From contig JAZRYE010000034.1 of assembly GCA_045600585.1 (NCBI GenBank), forward strand, positions 1 through 48,442: a stretch of 48,442 nt of DNA, written 5' to 3'. Below, piece after piece: positions 33,423 through 41,580 of this stretch. Source of the stretch: JAZRYE01 sp045600585 (lineage in GTDB: Bacteria; Bacillota_I; Bacilli_A; RFN20; CAG-826). Position 1 is the stretch's first letter. Each line of letters opens with the position of its first letter. The notes beneath the pieces were generated by a model that saw only the letters and a program-made list of their open reading frames with translations, searched no databases and had not been told where the DNA came from. Position numbers and translations under genes: made by a program.

Positions 33423-34421
33423 TTAATTTCTTTTAATTTCGATTAAGCACTTAATAAGTGCAACAAAAGGAATAATAATATTGCAAGCTGAATAAATTAA
33501 TGCAGTCGCATTTACGCTTGCTGTATAATCAACTGCTAATAAAGCAAAATCAGCTAAGTTTGGTGCTTGAGGATCGAGATTATACGCTAAACAATATAGG
33601 CCAACAGTCAACACGCCAATGCATAAACCAACAATAGAAGGAATTAAATTAACCTTGTGATTTTCAGCTTTTAGTTCATTATAGTAAAATTCCCACCACA
33701 AATAATATATCGTTGGTAATACAAACATGATTACTAACATGATTGAGAAAAATACATGTCCATGAATCCAGTCGATATAAACTGGAGAAAAAATGAAAGC
33801 AGCTAATCCATATAATGCAGCAAGTGCCCAAATTGTTTCGAAAATAGGACGTAACGCTCTTAATTTGCCTTTTGTAGAAGGCGCTCTATTTACTCCAACA
33901 TACGGATGTTTTTCTTCAAACTTTTTAACATAGAGAATTGATATTGTTGCAAAACCAATAATTAAAAGTGAGAAAATAATTGCATCTAATGGATATAAAT
34001 ATGATGGATAACCATCAATTAAGCTATCATATTTTCCTAAGATAAAGAATATGAGAATCAAAACAATTGTTAATCCTGCTATAGCAATGGCGGAGATTGA
34101 GTTTCTCATAAGCATTTTATCTTTTATATCTTTAGAAACATTCCTACGGAAGTTATGAGCTGAAACAAGTAAATTAAATGTAGCAATTAAGATTAGTAAG
34201 ATGGGTGATGATCTAATAAAATCTCTAATAGCACATTCTGGGCTACCAGATACAATAGAGCCAACAACATTACAAATTAAATAGATAAAGTTGAACATGC
34301 AGAATGCACAGCAAATATACAAAAAGGCAACAACTAAAGTAACAATAAGTGACTGGGTTTTTGCTTTTTTATCGCATCCAGAACTTACAAATAAATCTTT
34401 GTTAAATAAATCTTTTATCAT
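33423..34421 (-). CDS. Polytopic membrane protein of unknown function
   Basis: The start is ATG 34421, which overlaps the stop of the phosphoesterase gene (ATGA) and has GGTGG upstream. 332 residues with about eight hydrophobic helices, Lys/Arg-rich loops, and a hydrophilic segment near the middle (EEKHPYVGVNRAP). No transporter signature that I recognise. Translational coupling to the metallophosphoesterase lipoprotein suggests they work together at the membrane. Confidence 0.75.
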   Translation of the reverse strand: MIKDLFNKDLFVSSGCDKKAKTQSLIVTLVVAFLYICCAFCMFNFIYLICNVVGSIVSGSPECAIRDFIRSSPILLILIATFNLLVSAHNFRRNVSKDIKDKMLMRNSISAIAIAGLTIVLILIFFILGKYDSLIDGYPSYLYPLDAIIFSLLIIGFATISILYVKKFEEKHPYVGVNRAPSTKGKLRALRPIFETIWALAALYGLAAFIFSPVYIDWIHGHVFFSIMLVIMFVLPTIYYLWWEFYYNELKAENHKVNLIPSIVGLCIGVLTVGLYCLAYNLDPQAPNLADFALLAVDYTASVNATALIYSACNIIIPFVALIKCLIEIKRN

Positions 34422-35533
34422 TTGTAATCCACCCATCTAACAAAATCGCCAGATTCCCTTTCGTTAAGATATAAATGCGTTAAATCAAATGTTTGATCAT
34501 CTTTTAATGTAATCAAAGAAGCACCAACTAAATCAAAACTTTCAGTAATTCCATTTTTATCTAATGTTGCTTTAATGGCAGGATCGTTAGAATTAACATC
34601 AATTTTACCATAGTATAATTCGGTTCCTGTCTTAACACCTAGGCCAACAGTTACTCCGTCAATTTCAACAGTCCAGTCATTAGCATGAGCATGGCCCATG
34701 AAGCAACCTTTTAGATTATTTGCTTTAGCAACTTCAAAGAAATTTGATGGAACTTCACTTTCAGCAAAGTCTTCAAGTTTAAAGTAATTGTTATAATTTG
34801 TTGCACCATTTTGAACTTGCTCCCAAGTTAAAATGTTTTCTTGTTGAGGAATATGATAATAAGCAACTACTGGAACGGAAGAGCCAACTCTATCATGTTC
34901 TTTTTTCCACCAATCAGTTTGTTCTTCTCGAATATAATCGTAAGTTTTAAAGAACTGAGTAACATTATCTGAATAAGAAGCTCCACTATCTAAATTGGCA
35001 ATTTGCCATTTAGTGGCACTGGAATCGGTTCCATCTTCAGTTAAATTAATTACAAAATTACTTCTTCCATATAAATCATCATTATCTGGTTCAATATAAA
35101 TTGAATTCTTAGCTTTTCTAAATTGATCGCTAAGCCAATTTGGATTGTATTTACCTTGTCTATCATGGTTACCCCAAATTGTTGCGTAAGGAATATCTAA
35201 AGATTCAAAGAATGATATAAATTCTTTAACGTATCTAGAATTAGACAACATGAAAGAATCGCCAGTAATTTCAATTAAATCGATTTTTTCACCTGTCTCA
35301 CTTAATTTTCTCTTTGTTTCATCAATGACTTTTTGAAGATATTTTTTGCATCTTCCTCCAGGTGTATTGATGTTCCAATGGATATCAGTAAGCTGAAGAA
35401 TATTGAATTTATTATGATATTTCATCGTAAAAGCATAATCTTCAAGGTGCTCAGAATAATGAGTAACTTCTCCACAACTTGTTAGAGAAATTGCCATTAT
35501 TGGAAGCAATGAAAATAAATATTTTCTTTTCAT
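34418..35533 (-). CDS. Secreted calcineurin-like metallophosphoesterase lipoprotein
   Basis: The start at ATG 35533 follows AGAGAGG; upstream in-frame codons lack a site. 371 residues: a lipoprotein signal (ISLTSC, C20), then the metallophosphoesterase motifs LTDIHWN (D-x-H), ITGDS (GD-x), WGNHDR (GNHD), a His in YYHIPQ, and GHAHAND (GH-x-H). All metal ligands appear present. Likely acts outside the membrane on a phosphodiester or phosphomonoester; substrate unknown. Forms a coupled pair with the membrane protein gene. Confidence 0.9.
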   Translation of the reverse strand: MKRKYLFSLLPIMAISLTSCGEVTHYSEHLEDYAFTMKYHNKFNILQLTDIHWNINTPGGRCKKYLQKVIDETKRKLSETGEKIDLIEITGDSFMLSNSRYVKEFISFFESLDIPYATIWGNHDRQGKYNPNWLSDQFRKAKNSIYIEPDNDDLYGRSNFVINLTEDGTDSSATKWQIANLDSGASYSDNVTQFFKTYDYIREEQTDWWKKEHDRVGSSVPVVAYYHIPQQENILTWEQVQNGATNYNNYFKLEDFAESEVPSNFFEVAKANNLKGCFMGHAHANDWTVEIDGVTVGLGVKTGTELYYGKIDVNSNDPAIKATLDKNGITESFDLVGASLITLKDDQTFDLTHLYLNERESGDFVRWVDYK

Positions 35534-35622
35534 AACTACCTCTCTTTCTAAATACATATTAGTACTTTATATAATAAAATCAAAACGACCAAGTCAAATA
35601 GATTACATTAAACTTTATATGT

Positions 35623-36297
35623 CTAGTATTTTAATGATTTTAAATATTGCTTATGTTCATCTGTTACACGATATGATTCATTGGCTTTTTGAATAGTTTT
35701 ATTATGAATCCATCGAGACAATAATTTATTTTCGATAATCTTTATAGTTGGCTCATATTGCTTTGCCAATGCTGTTGCATAATACCAAGCAATAGCCATA
35801 TTAATGTAATATTCATCAGAATTTATTGGGATGAGTAAGTTCAAATATTCTTCTTTAAAGGCATCATCTAAATAAAAATCCATCAAACATGTCGTACCAA
35901 ATCTAATAATATAAGTATCGTTAGATTTTAGCCAAATTTTAATCTCGCTAATGAGCTTATCCAAATTCTTTTTAAAAACCTTTGGAGCAAAAGTATCAGA
36001 TACCGCCCAGTTATCAACATAAGGCAAAAATCTTTTTGTTTCTATTAAAGCTAAATCATAATTCTTAATTTGTTGAATAATAAACCCATGAAGAAGATTT
36101 TCTTCAAAGTATTTATGAGGAAGTTCATTAAGAAAAGATTCATACTGATTATTTTTAAATATCTCCTTAGCAAGTTTTCTAAGAAAAGGCACTTTAATTC
36201 CAAGAATTTTACTTTTATCGACATTTGGTACAATCTTTGCACTAAAATCTCTTGAGCTATCATCACGATATTGTTCTAATGTTTCTCTAATTGTCAT
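35623..36297 (-). CDS. AlkD-like DNA alkylation repair protein
   Basis: The start is ATG 36297; a TTG two codons earlier is less likely. 224 residues, all-helical HEAT-like family with the AlkD hallmarks NWAVSDTF, LMDFYLDDAF, INMAIAWYYATALAK and NKTIQKANESYRV. AlkD glycosylases remove bulky or charged alkylated bases such as 3-methyladenine and 7-methylguanine without base flipping. Stands alone between the phosphoesterase and pot genes. Confidence 0.88.
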   Translation of the reverse strand: MTIRETLEQYRDDSSRDFSAKIVPNVDKSKILGIKVPFLRKLAKEIFKNNQYESFLNELPHKYFEENLLHGFIIQQIKNYDLALIETKRFLPYVDNWAVSDTFAPKVFKKNLDKLISEIKIWLKSNDTYIIRFGTTCLMDFYLDDAFKEEYLNLLIPINSDEYYINMAIAWYYATALAKQYEPTIKIIENKLLSRWIHNKTIQKANESYRVTDEHKQYLKSLKY

Positions 36298-36373
36298 TTT
36301 CAATCACCACTGTAGCAAGTGATCCTTTCGCTAAATTTAATTCATTTAAAGAATAAATTGATTTAATCTTCAT
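36287..36373 (-). CDS. Possible 28-residue leader peptide overlapping the AlkD gene
   Basis: ATG 36373 opens a 28-codon frame (MKIKSIYSLNELNLAKGSLA...) that stops 11 bases inside the AlkD-like gene. Codon use resembles real genes here, and the overlap would allow translational coupling. No clear ribosome binding site and no homologue that I recognise, so it may be chance or a remnant. Confidence 0.2.
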   Translation of the reverse strand: MKIKSIYSLNELNLAKGSLATVVIENDN

Positions 36374-36395
36374 AAAGTCATTATAAATCAATGCA

Positions 36396-36420
36396 AAGAA
36401 AAAGACCACTTAAGTGGTCT
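36396..36420 (-). terminator. Intrinsic terminator after potD
   Basis: The palindrome AGACCACTTAAGTGGTCT (36403-36420) is followed on the minus strand by TTTTTC TTT; ends the pot operon. Confidence 0.8.
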
Positions 36421-36437
36421 ATTAATAAATGTTTTTG

Positions 36438-37772
36438 TTAGTCAGATGTAACTCTTAACCACATGTCTTCAACTTTCGAAGTTTGAGAACCGAAGTCTCT
36501 CATAATGCAGCATTTCTTGATTTGAGTTTCGCTTGGGTATTGAGCGTCAAATTGTCTTCCTCTTTCAGCGCTTGGAACAGCAATAATTGCTTCTCCATCA
36601 ATTGTATCGCCAAAGAAGTAAGATAAATCGACTTCGTCATAATCATCGCCTTCTTCTGCACTATACCATTCATTTGCAAGTTCCCACATAGCTTCACCTG
36701 CAACTGCAGAAGTATAGCCAACTGAATCCATTGATAAGTATGCAATTTCAGGATCGGAAATAAAATTAACAAATTCTTCTGCCAATTCAACGTTAGCGCC
36801 TTTTGGCATGCACCAGCCATCGAACCAAATATTGCTGCCTTCTTCAGGTAATGAATAATTTAATCTCTTATGTGCAGTAGACTCTTCTGCGTTATCCATT
36901 GAATAAACGGAGTCGCCTGACCAAGCTAAGTTAGCGTGATATGTTCCTCTAACAATTTCATCTTTGCCTTCATCGATTTCAAAACCATAAATTGTAGATT
37001 TTTTTGCTTCTTTTAAGCTAGCTTCGACTAAAGCGATAGTTGCATCATCGCATCTATTAAATATAGATGTTAATTTTTCTGTATATTCTGGGTCATTTTC
37101 ATCTAGTGCAGCAATTTCATCTTTATAAACATGGAATATAGCAGCAACGTATGTATCTCTCATTGAATCTTTTAAAGAGAATTGTAATTTATATTTTGCA
37201 TCTTTGTTCCATAAGCATTCCCAAGTGCCAACTTCTTCACTTGTGAAATATGATGGGTCATATGTGAATCCCATTGTTCCCCAGAAATATGGAACAGCAT
37301 AACTTAAGAATGATTTGCCATCTTGTAACTTTGCTTGTTGGAATCTTGTTTTGATAAATGGAGAACCATTTTCAGCCCAATTAGATAATGATTCACCATA
37401 TTCACCAGTTTCATCATTATATGAGAATGTCTCAAGCATACCTTCATTTGCCATTTTTTGAATCATATAATCAGATGGGCAAATTAAGTCAGGAGAAATA
37501 GAACCCAATTCAATTTGTTGAAACATTTCTTCATTAGTAGAGAAGCATTGATAGTCAACTTTAAGAACTAAACCAGTTTTTTCTTTATAATATTTTTCAA
37601 AGAGTTGAACAACACCATCATCGACAATGTTGCCGATATCATCAGTGCCTTCATAAATGTAATCTTCCCAGTTATAAACAACTAATTTAACATCATACTT
37701 TTCTCCACATCCTGTCAATGAACCAAGAGCTAGAATTGGGAGAGCTAAAGCGGCAATTTTTCTTGTTTTCAT
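36438..37772 (-). CDS. potD: Spermidine/putrescine-binding lipoprotein PotD
   Basis: 444 residues, longer than E. coli PotD (about 350). Lipoprotein signal with lipobox SLTGC (C22), then VVYNWEDYI as in PotD/PotF, PDLICPSDYMI, and the C-terminal DGWCMPKGA segment. It captures polyamines outside the cell and delivers them to PotBC. Last gene of the potABCD operon, 16 bp after potC, with AGGAG upstream. Confidence 0.92.
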   Translation of the reverse strand: MKTRKIAALALPILALGSLTGCGEKYDVKLVVYNWEDYIYEGTDDIGNIVDDGVVQLFEKYYKEKTGLVLKVDYQCFSTNEEMFQQIELGSISPDLICPSDYMIQKMANEGMLETFSYNDETGEYGESLSNWAENGSPFIKTRFQQAKLQDGKSFLSYAVPYFWGTMGFTYDPSYFTSEEVGTWECLWNKDAKYKLQFSLKDSMRDTYVAAIFHVYKDEIAALDENDPEYTEKLTSIFNRCDDATIALVEASLKEAKKSTIYGFEIDEGKDEIVRGTYHANLAWSGDSVYSMDNAEESTAHKRLNYSLPEEGSNIWFDGWCMPKGANVELAEEFVNFISDPEIAYLSMDSVGYTSAVAGEAMWELANEWYSAEEGDDYDEVDLSYFFGDTIDGEAIIAVPSAERGRQFDAQYPSETQIKKCCIMRDFGSQTSKVEDMWLRVTSD

Positions 37773-37788
37773 AAATGAATCTCCTTTT

Positions 37789-38688
37789 TTATTTTTTTAA
37801 TTTGTTATATTTTAGATGATCTAAGTGATGCTTAACATAAACAAAGACCATAATAACCAAAATTGTGATGAACAAAATGGCAGTAAAAGCACGGAATTGT
37901 GTTGGTAGTCCTTTTTTAGCAGAAGCACTATCAACATATGTTGAAATAGTTTCGAAACCACCTTTTGTTGGTTTAGTAAACGCTGTGATAACATAGTCAT
38001 CTAAAGACAAAGTAACAGAAAGCATAAATCCAGATAAGATGCCTGGAACAATATCAGGAAGAATGACTTTCCAAAGGGCTTGTGTTTGAGTTGCGCCTAA
38101 ATCCATAGCAGCTTCATATAAAGACGGATCCATTTGTTCGAGTTTTGGAGATACAGCCATTACAACATATGGAATTGAGAAAACAACATGTCCAATTATT
38201 AATGTCACCATACTTCTTTGCAAGCCAAACACTTTAGAGAAGAAAGCAAACAAAATGGCAAGAGAAACAGCAGTAACAATTTCAGCATTAACGACAGGAA
38301 TTTGTGTTACAAAATCCAAAGTGTTCTTCATCCATTTCTTTCGTAAATAAAACATACCAATTGAACCTAATGTGCCAAGAATAGTTGAAATTGCTGCAGA
38401 TATCGCAGCAACAACAACAGTATTTTTAGCAGCTGACCAGATCTTTTTTGCATAGTCATTAGATGAATTAAATAAAGTTTGGTAATTTTGAAAAGAAAAG
38501 CCACTCCAAACACCAGTTGTTGGATTTGTTGTAAATGAATAAACAGTAATATAAATCAAAGGAGCATACATGATCAATAAAACAAAGATAATGAAGCATC
38601 TAGCAATGATTTTACCTGTCGTTGATAATCTTCTTTTTTTAGCAAGGGCTTTGTTAACTTGCTCAGCAGTTAATGTTGATGTATCCAT
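37789..38688 (-). CDS. potC: Spermidine/putrescine ABC transporter permease PotC
   Basis: The start is ATG 38688, overlapping the potB stop by one base (TAATG) with GGAGGG upstream; the ATG two codons earlier is too close to the site. 299 residues with six TM helices. The EAA permease loop (EAAMDLGATQTQALWKVILP) that contacts the ATPase PotA is clear. Inner half of the polyamine import channel with PotB. Confidence 0.93.
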   Translation of the reverse strand: MDTSTLTAEQVNKALAKKRRLSTTGKIIARCFIIFVLLIMYAPLIYITVYSFTTNPTTGVWSGFSFQNYQTLFNSSNDYAKKIWSAAKNTVVVAAISAAISTILGTLGSIGMFYLRKKWMKNTLDFVTQIPVVNAEIVTAVSLAILFAFFSKVFGLQRSMVTLIIGHVVFSIPYVVMAVSPKLEQMDPSLYEAAMDLGATQTQALWKVILPDIVPGILSGFMLSVTLSLDDYVITAFTKPTKGGFETISTYVDSASAKKGLPTQFRAFTAILFITILVIMVFVYVKHHLDHLKYNKLKK

Positions 38689-39530
38689 TACCATAAGCCC
38701 TCCTTTTTCTTAGCATCTTTACTTTCAAATGATTTTTGAACAAGAATTGAAATTCCGATAATTAATAACATAACAAGAGAAAGGACAGAACCAATATGGT
38801 TCGAAATACTTGTGGTTCTAGTTCCAAAATAATTTTGAATAATATTGCCGATAATCTTCTTGGTGTTTTCACTCATTTTGTTAGCAATGACATAAGATGA
38901 CATTGTTGGCATAAAGGTCATTAAAACTGCAGAAACAATGCCAGGAATTGTCATAGGAATAATTGTTTTTGTAAATACTTGGAATGGATTTGCACCCAAA
39001 TCAGCAGCGGCTTCAATTTGATTCTTGTCCATTTTTAGCATCTGATTATGGATTGGTAAAATTGCGAATGGCAAATAGTCATAAACCATACCAATAATAA
39101 TAGATACATAAGGATGCTTAGCTGTGATATTCCATCCAAACATTGAGTTAGTCATACCATTTAACAAAGCTTTTAAACCGACAGTACGAATAACAAAGTT
39201 AATCCACATTGGGAATAAGAATGCGTAAACAACAATTTTATTTGTGTTTATCTTTTTATTTGTTAACAAATAAGCAATTGGATATGCAATTAAAATGCAG
39301 AAGAAAGTAGTAAAGAATGCAACGACAAATGTCATTCCGATAATTCTCCAGTTTTCTTCACTTGTAAAAACAGTTTTCCAGTTTTGAAGTGAGAAATGAT
39401 TATCACCATCAGTGAATGCGTAGAAGACAACCAAAAATAAAGGTATGACAACAAATAATGCCATAAAAACTGTGTATGGCATGCATAAACTACCTCTAAA
39501 ATTGAATCTTCTCTTTTTAACGGTTGCCAT
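38688..39530 (-). CDS. potB: Spermidine/putrescine ABC transporter permease PotB
   Basis: 280 residues with six TM helices; the EAA loop is EAAADLGANPFQVFTKTIIP. Overlaps potA by one base and potC by one base, so A, B and C are translationally coupled in order. Pairs with PotC in the membrane. Confidence 0.93.
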   Translation of the reverse strand: MATVKKRRFNFRGSLCMPYTVFMALFVVIPLFLVVFYAFTDGDNHFSLQNWKTVFTSEENWRIIGMTFVVAFFTTFFCILIAYPIAYLLTNKKINTNKIVVYAFLFPMWINFVIRTVGLKALLNGMTNSMFGWNITAKHPYVSIIIGMVYDYLPFAILPIHNQMLKMDKNQIEAAADLGANPFQVFTKTIIPMTIPGIVSAVLMTFMPTMSSYVIANKMSENTKKIIGNIIQNYFGTRTTSISNHIGSVLSLVMLLIIGISILVQKSFESKDAKKKEGLW

Positions 39531-41059
39531 TATTTTTTACTTCCTTTACGTGATAAATGAATCATTGAATTGTCAATGACAACGGAAACAGTATCATTTT
39601 CATTCCATAAATCAGGAGTTTCTAAAATAAAGTCTTCTTCATCAGGAGTTCTGACAATGATTTGATAACGGTCACCTAAATAAATCATGGAGATAATATT
39701 ACCGTGAATTTCACTTGCTTCTGGATCATCAGAAATAGTAATTCCATCAAAAGGAACTTCAACTTCAATATTAATGCCATCAACGGAAATTTCTTGTCCT
39801 TTATCATCAACAAGAATTCCATCTTCATTAATAGAAGAATCAGGGAATAATGGAGTAATATCTAAATCAAATATTTGATCAGCAAATTCAATCTTATAAT
39901 CAGAAGTGATGTAGCCGTCATAGAAATTTGATGTGAATGGCTTTTTCATAATTTGAATATTGACTGGATCAGCTGATAAGCCAACCTCCATTCCTTCATT
40001 TAATTCATCAGTGGATTGAACAATAACTTCAGCTTTACCAACATTTAAAATGTATTCATAATGCATACCCTTAAAAATTTTGGAATTAATAATTCCATCA
40101 ACAACTCCACTACCTTTAGGAGAGATTTTGATATCTTCAGGTCTAACAACGACATCAACTTTTTCATTTGCTTCAAACTTACCTTCATCAGCAGGATCAC
40201 TGTTCCAATATTTATTTAAGAATCTGATCTTGTTGCCTTTAGAGGTTGTACCAGTATAAATATTTGACTCGCCAATAAAGTCAGCGACAAATGCGTTGTT
40301 TGGCTCATCATAAATCTCTTTTGGCTTACCAACTTGTTGGATTTCACCATCGTTCATAACGACAATTGTGTCAGACATAGTCAAAGCTTCTTCTTGGTCA
40401 TGAGTAACATAAATGAATGTAATGCCAATCTTTTTGTGCATTTCTTTAAGTTCAAGTTGCATTTCTTTTCTCATTTTGAGATCTAATGCACCCAATGGCT
40501 CATCTAAAAGAAGAATTTCAGGTTCATTAACAATTGCTCTAGCGATAGCGATTCTTTGTTGTTGGCCGCCTGAAAGAGTAGCAATGTTTCTCTTTTCAAA
40601 TCCTTCAAGGTCAACAATTTTTAAGGCTTTTTTGACTTTTTCAGCAATTTCGGCTCTAGTATATTTTCTAAATTTAGTAACTACATTGCCGTTTTTATCT
40701 GTCACTTCATAAGGAATTTTCTTAAGTTTTAAGCCGAAAGCAATGTTGTTAAATATATTTAAATGTGCGAATAAAGCATATCTTTGGAATACAGTATTAA
40801 TTGGTCTTTTATATGGAGGGAGTAATGAAATATCTCTACCATTTAAAAGAATTTCACCAGAAGTAGGTAATTCAAATCCTGCAATCATTCTTAAAGTTGT
40901 GGTTTTACCACAGCCAGAAGGTCCAAGGAAAGTAACAAACTCTCCCTTCTTAATATTTAAATTAAAATGTTCAACTGCATAAGTGTCACTATCAGAGAAT
41001 TTTTTTGAAACATCGCGTAATTCAATGATGTAAGGTGATTCATTAACACTGTTTTCCAT
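39530..41059 (-). CDS. potA: Spermidine/putrescine ABC transporter ATPase PotA, with a long C-terminal extension
   Basis: The start is ATG 41059 with AAGGAG upstream. 509 residues against about 370-380 for typical PotA. The ATPase core has Walker A GPSGCGKT (46-53), signature LSGGQQQR, Walker B ILLLDEP and the switch VTHDQ, plus a short hairpin-like insertion at about 117-135. A normal TOBE domain ends near 375. A further 130 residues contain an acidic linker and a second TOBE-like unit (HGNIISMIYLGDRY... to the end). The second TOBE-like unit may bind polyamine or another regulator (inference). Preceded by the structured leader at 41060-41440. Confidence 0.93.
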   Translation of the reverse strand: MENSVNESPYIIELRDVSKKFSDSDTYAVEHFNLNIKKGEFVTFLGPSGCGKTTTLRMIAGFELPTSGEILLNGRDISLLPPYKRPINTVFQRYALFAHLNIFNNIAFGLKLKKIPYEVTDKNGNVVTKFRKYTRAEIAEKVKKALKIVDLEGFEKRNIATLSGGQQQRIAIARAIVNEPEILLLDEPLGALDLKMRKEMQLELKEMHKKIGITFIYVTHDQEEALTMSDTIVVMNDGEIQQVGKPKEIYDEPNNAFVADFIGESNIYTGTTSKGNKIRFLNKYWNSDPADEGKFEANEKVDVVVRPEDIKISPKGSGVVDGIINSKIFKGMHYEYILNVGKAEVIVQSTDELNEGMEVGLSADPVNIQIMKKPFTSNFYDGYITSDYKIEFADQIFDLDITPLFPDSSINEDGILVDDKGQEISVDGINIEVEVPFDGITISDDPEASEIHGNIISMIYLGDRYQIIVRTPDEEDFILETPDLWNENDTVSVVIDNSMIHLSRKGSKK

Positions 41060-41440
41060 ACTAACCACTCCTTGTCATAAAAGAAAAAGATACAAACTTT
41101 TTCAATTAATTAGTTTGTACCTTGAGAAAATAAATTTGGTTGATTAGATAATCGGACTTTAGAAAAAATCCTCTAATCTTTGGGAGTCTATATAGTAAAT
41201 ACTTACTTTTACTACTCTTATTAATGTTTCACAAGGTACGGGAGACTTTCACTCCAAGCATAAGCTTATAAAATAATAACAAGATATCACTATCTCTAAT
41301 TCGGCATTTGACCTAGCTGTCCGGTGCTTTGGTCCTTCTACTTTGATAAATAGATTGGGTCAAGGTTTTGTAACGCATTTCACGCTACTAGAATTAGGTG
41401 TGATTGTAGTCCCAAAAATCCGACTACTTTTTCACGACAA
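41060..41440 (-). ncRNA. Structured leader RNA of potABCD, candidate riboswitch
   Basis: About 375 nt of RNA precede potA. Stems seen in transcript sense: 41427-41422/41411-41406 (GTAGTC/GACTAC); an outer stem 41397-41391/41302-41296 (CTAATTC/GAATTAG) enclosing 41388-41383/41375-41370 and 41363-41358/41313-41308 (TTGACC/GGTCAA); 41295-41291/41286-41282 with a GTGA loop; 41255-41252/41244-41241; TAGTAAA/TTTACTA near 41214-41192; GATTAG/CTAATC (41178-41173/41147-41142). The distant pair GTACCTTG (41239-41232)/CAAGGTAC (41124-41117) overlaps the terminator arm, as an antiterminator would. It matches no riboswitch class that I recognise. Confidence 0.65.
41081..41119 (-). terminator. Intrinsic terminator inside the potABCD leader
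   Basis: TACAAACT (41119-41112)/AGTTTGTA (41098-41091) with a 13-nt loop, then TCTTTTTCTTTT, ending only about 10 bases before the potA ribosome binding site. The first three bases of its left arm are also the end of the CAAGGTAC antiterminator segment. Confidence 0.8.
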
Positions 41441-41442
41441 AT

Positions 41443-41472
41443 ATAATAATATTAATAAGATAAAAAATGCAA
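41443..41472 (-). promoter_or_regulatory. Promoter of the potABCD leader
   Basis: On the minus strand TTGCAT (41467-41472), an 18-bp spacer and TATTAT (41443-41448). RNA would start near 41436, exactly where the structured region begins. The stretch 41473-41580 holds no gene and no other clear signal. Confidence 0.55.
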
Positions 41473-41580
41473 TAAAAAATATGCGAAATTTTATTGTAAA
41501 AATAACACTTTCTTTTTTATGTAATTTTTTGATTAATTTTTAAAGACAAAAATTGCCTATATTTAAGAAGCTAATTGTAA

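Noticed and set aside
34418..34420. Mollicutes-type code with TGA as tryptophan
   Set aside because: TGA clearly ends genes here (phosphoesterase stop overlapping the next ATG), and tryptophans are encoded by TGG.
41228..41262. Resemblance to group II intron domain V (GAAA loop followed by CGTAC)
   Set aside because: The catalytic AGC triad and the long lower stem are not formed, there is no intron-encoded protein, and the surrounding RNA fits a leader attenuator better.
41060..41440. T-box or lysine riboswitch for the pot leader
   Set aside because: There is no TGGNACCGCG T-box sequence and no lysine-aptamer core; the stems are arranged differently.
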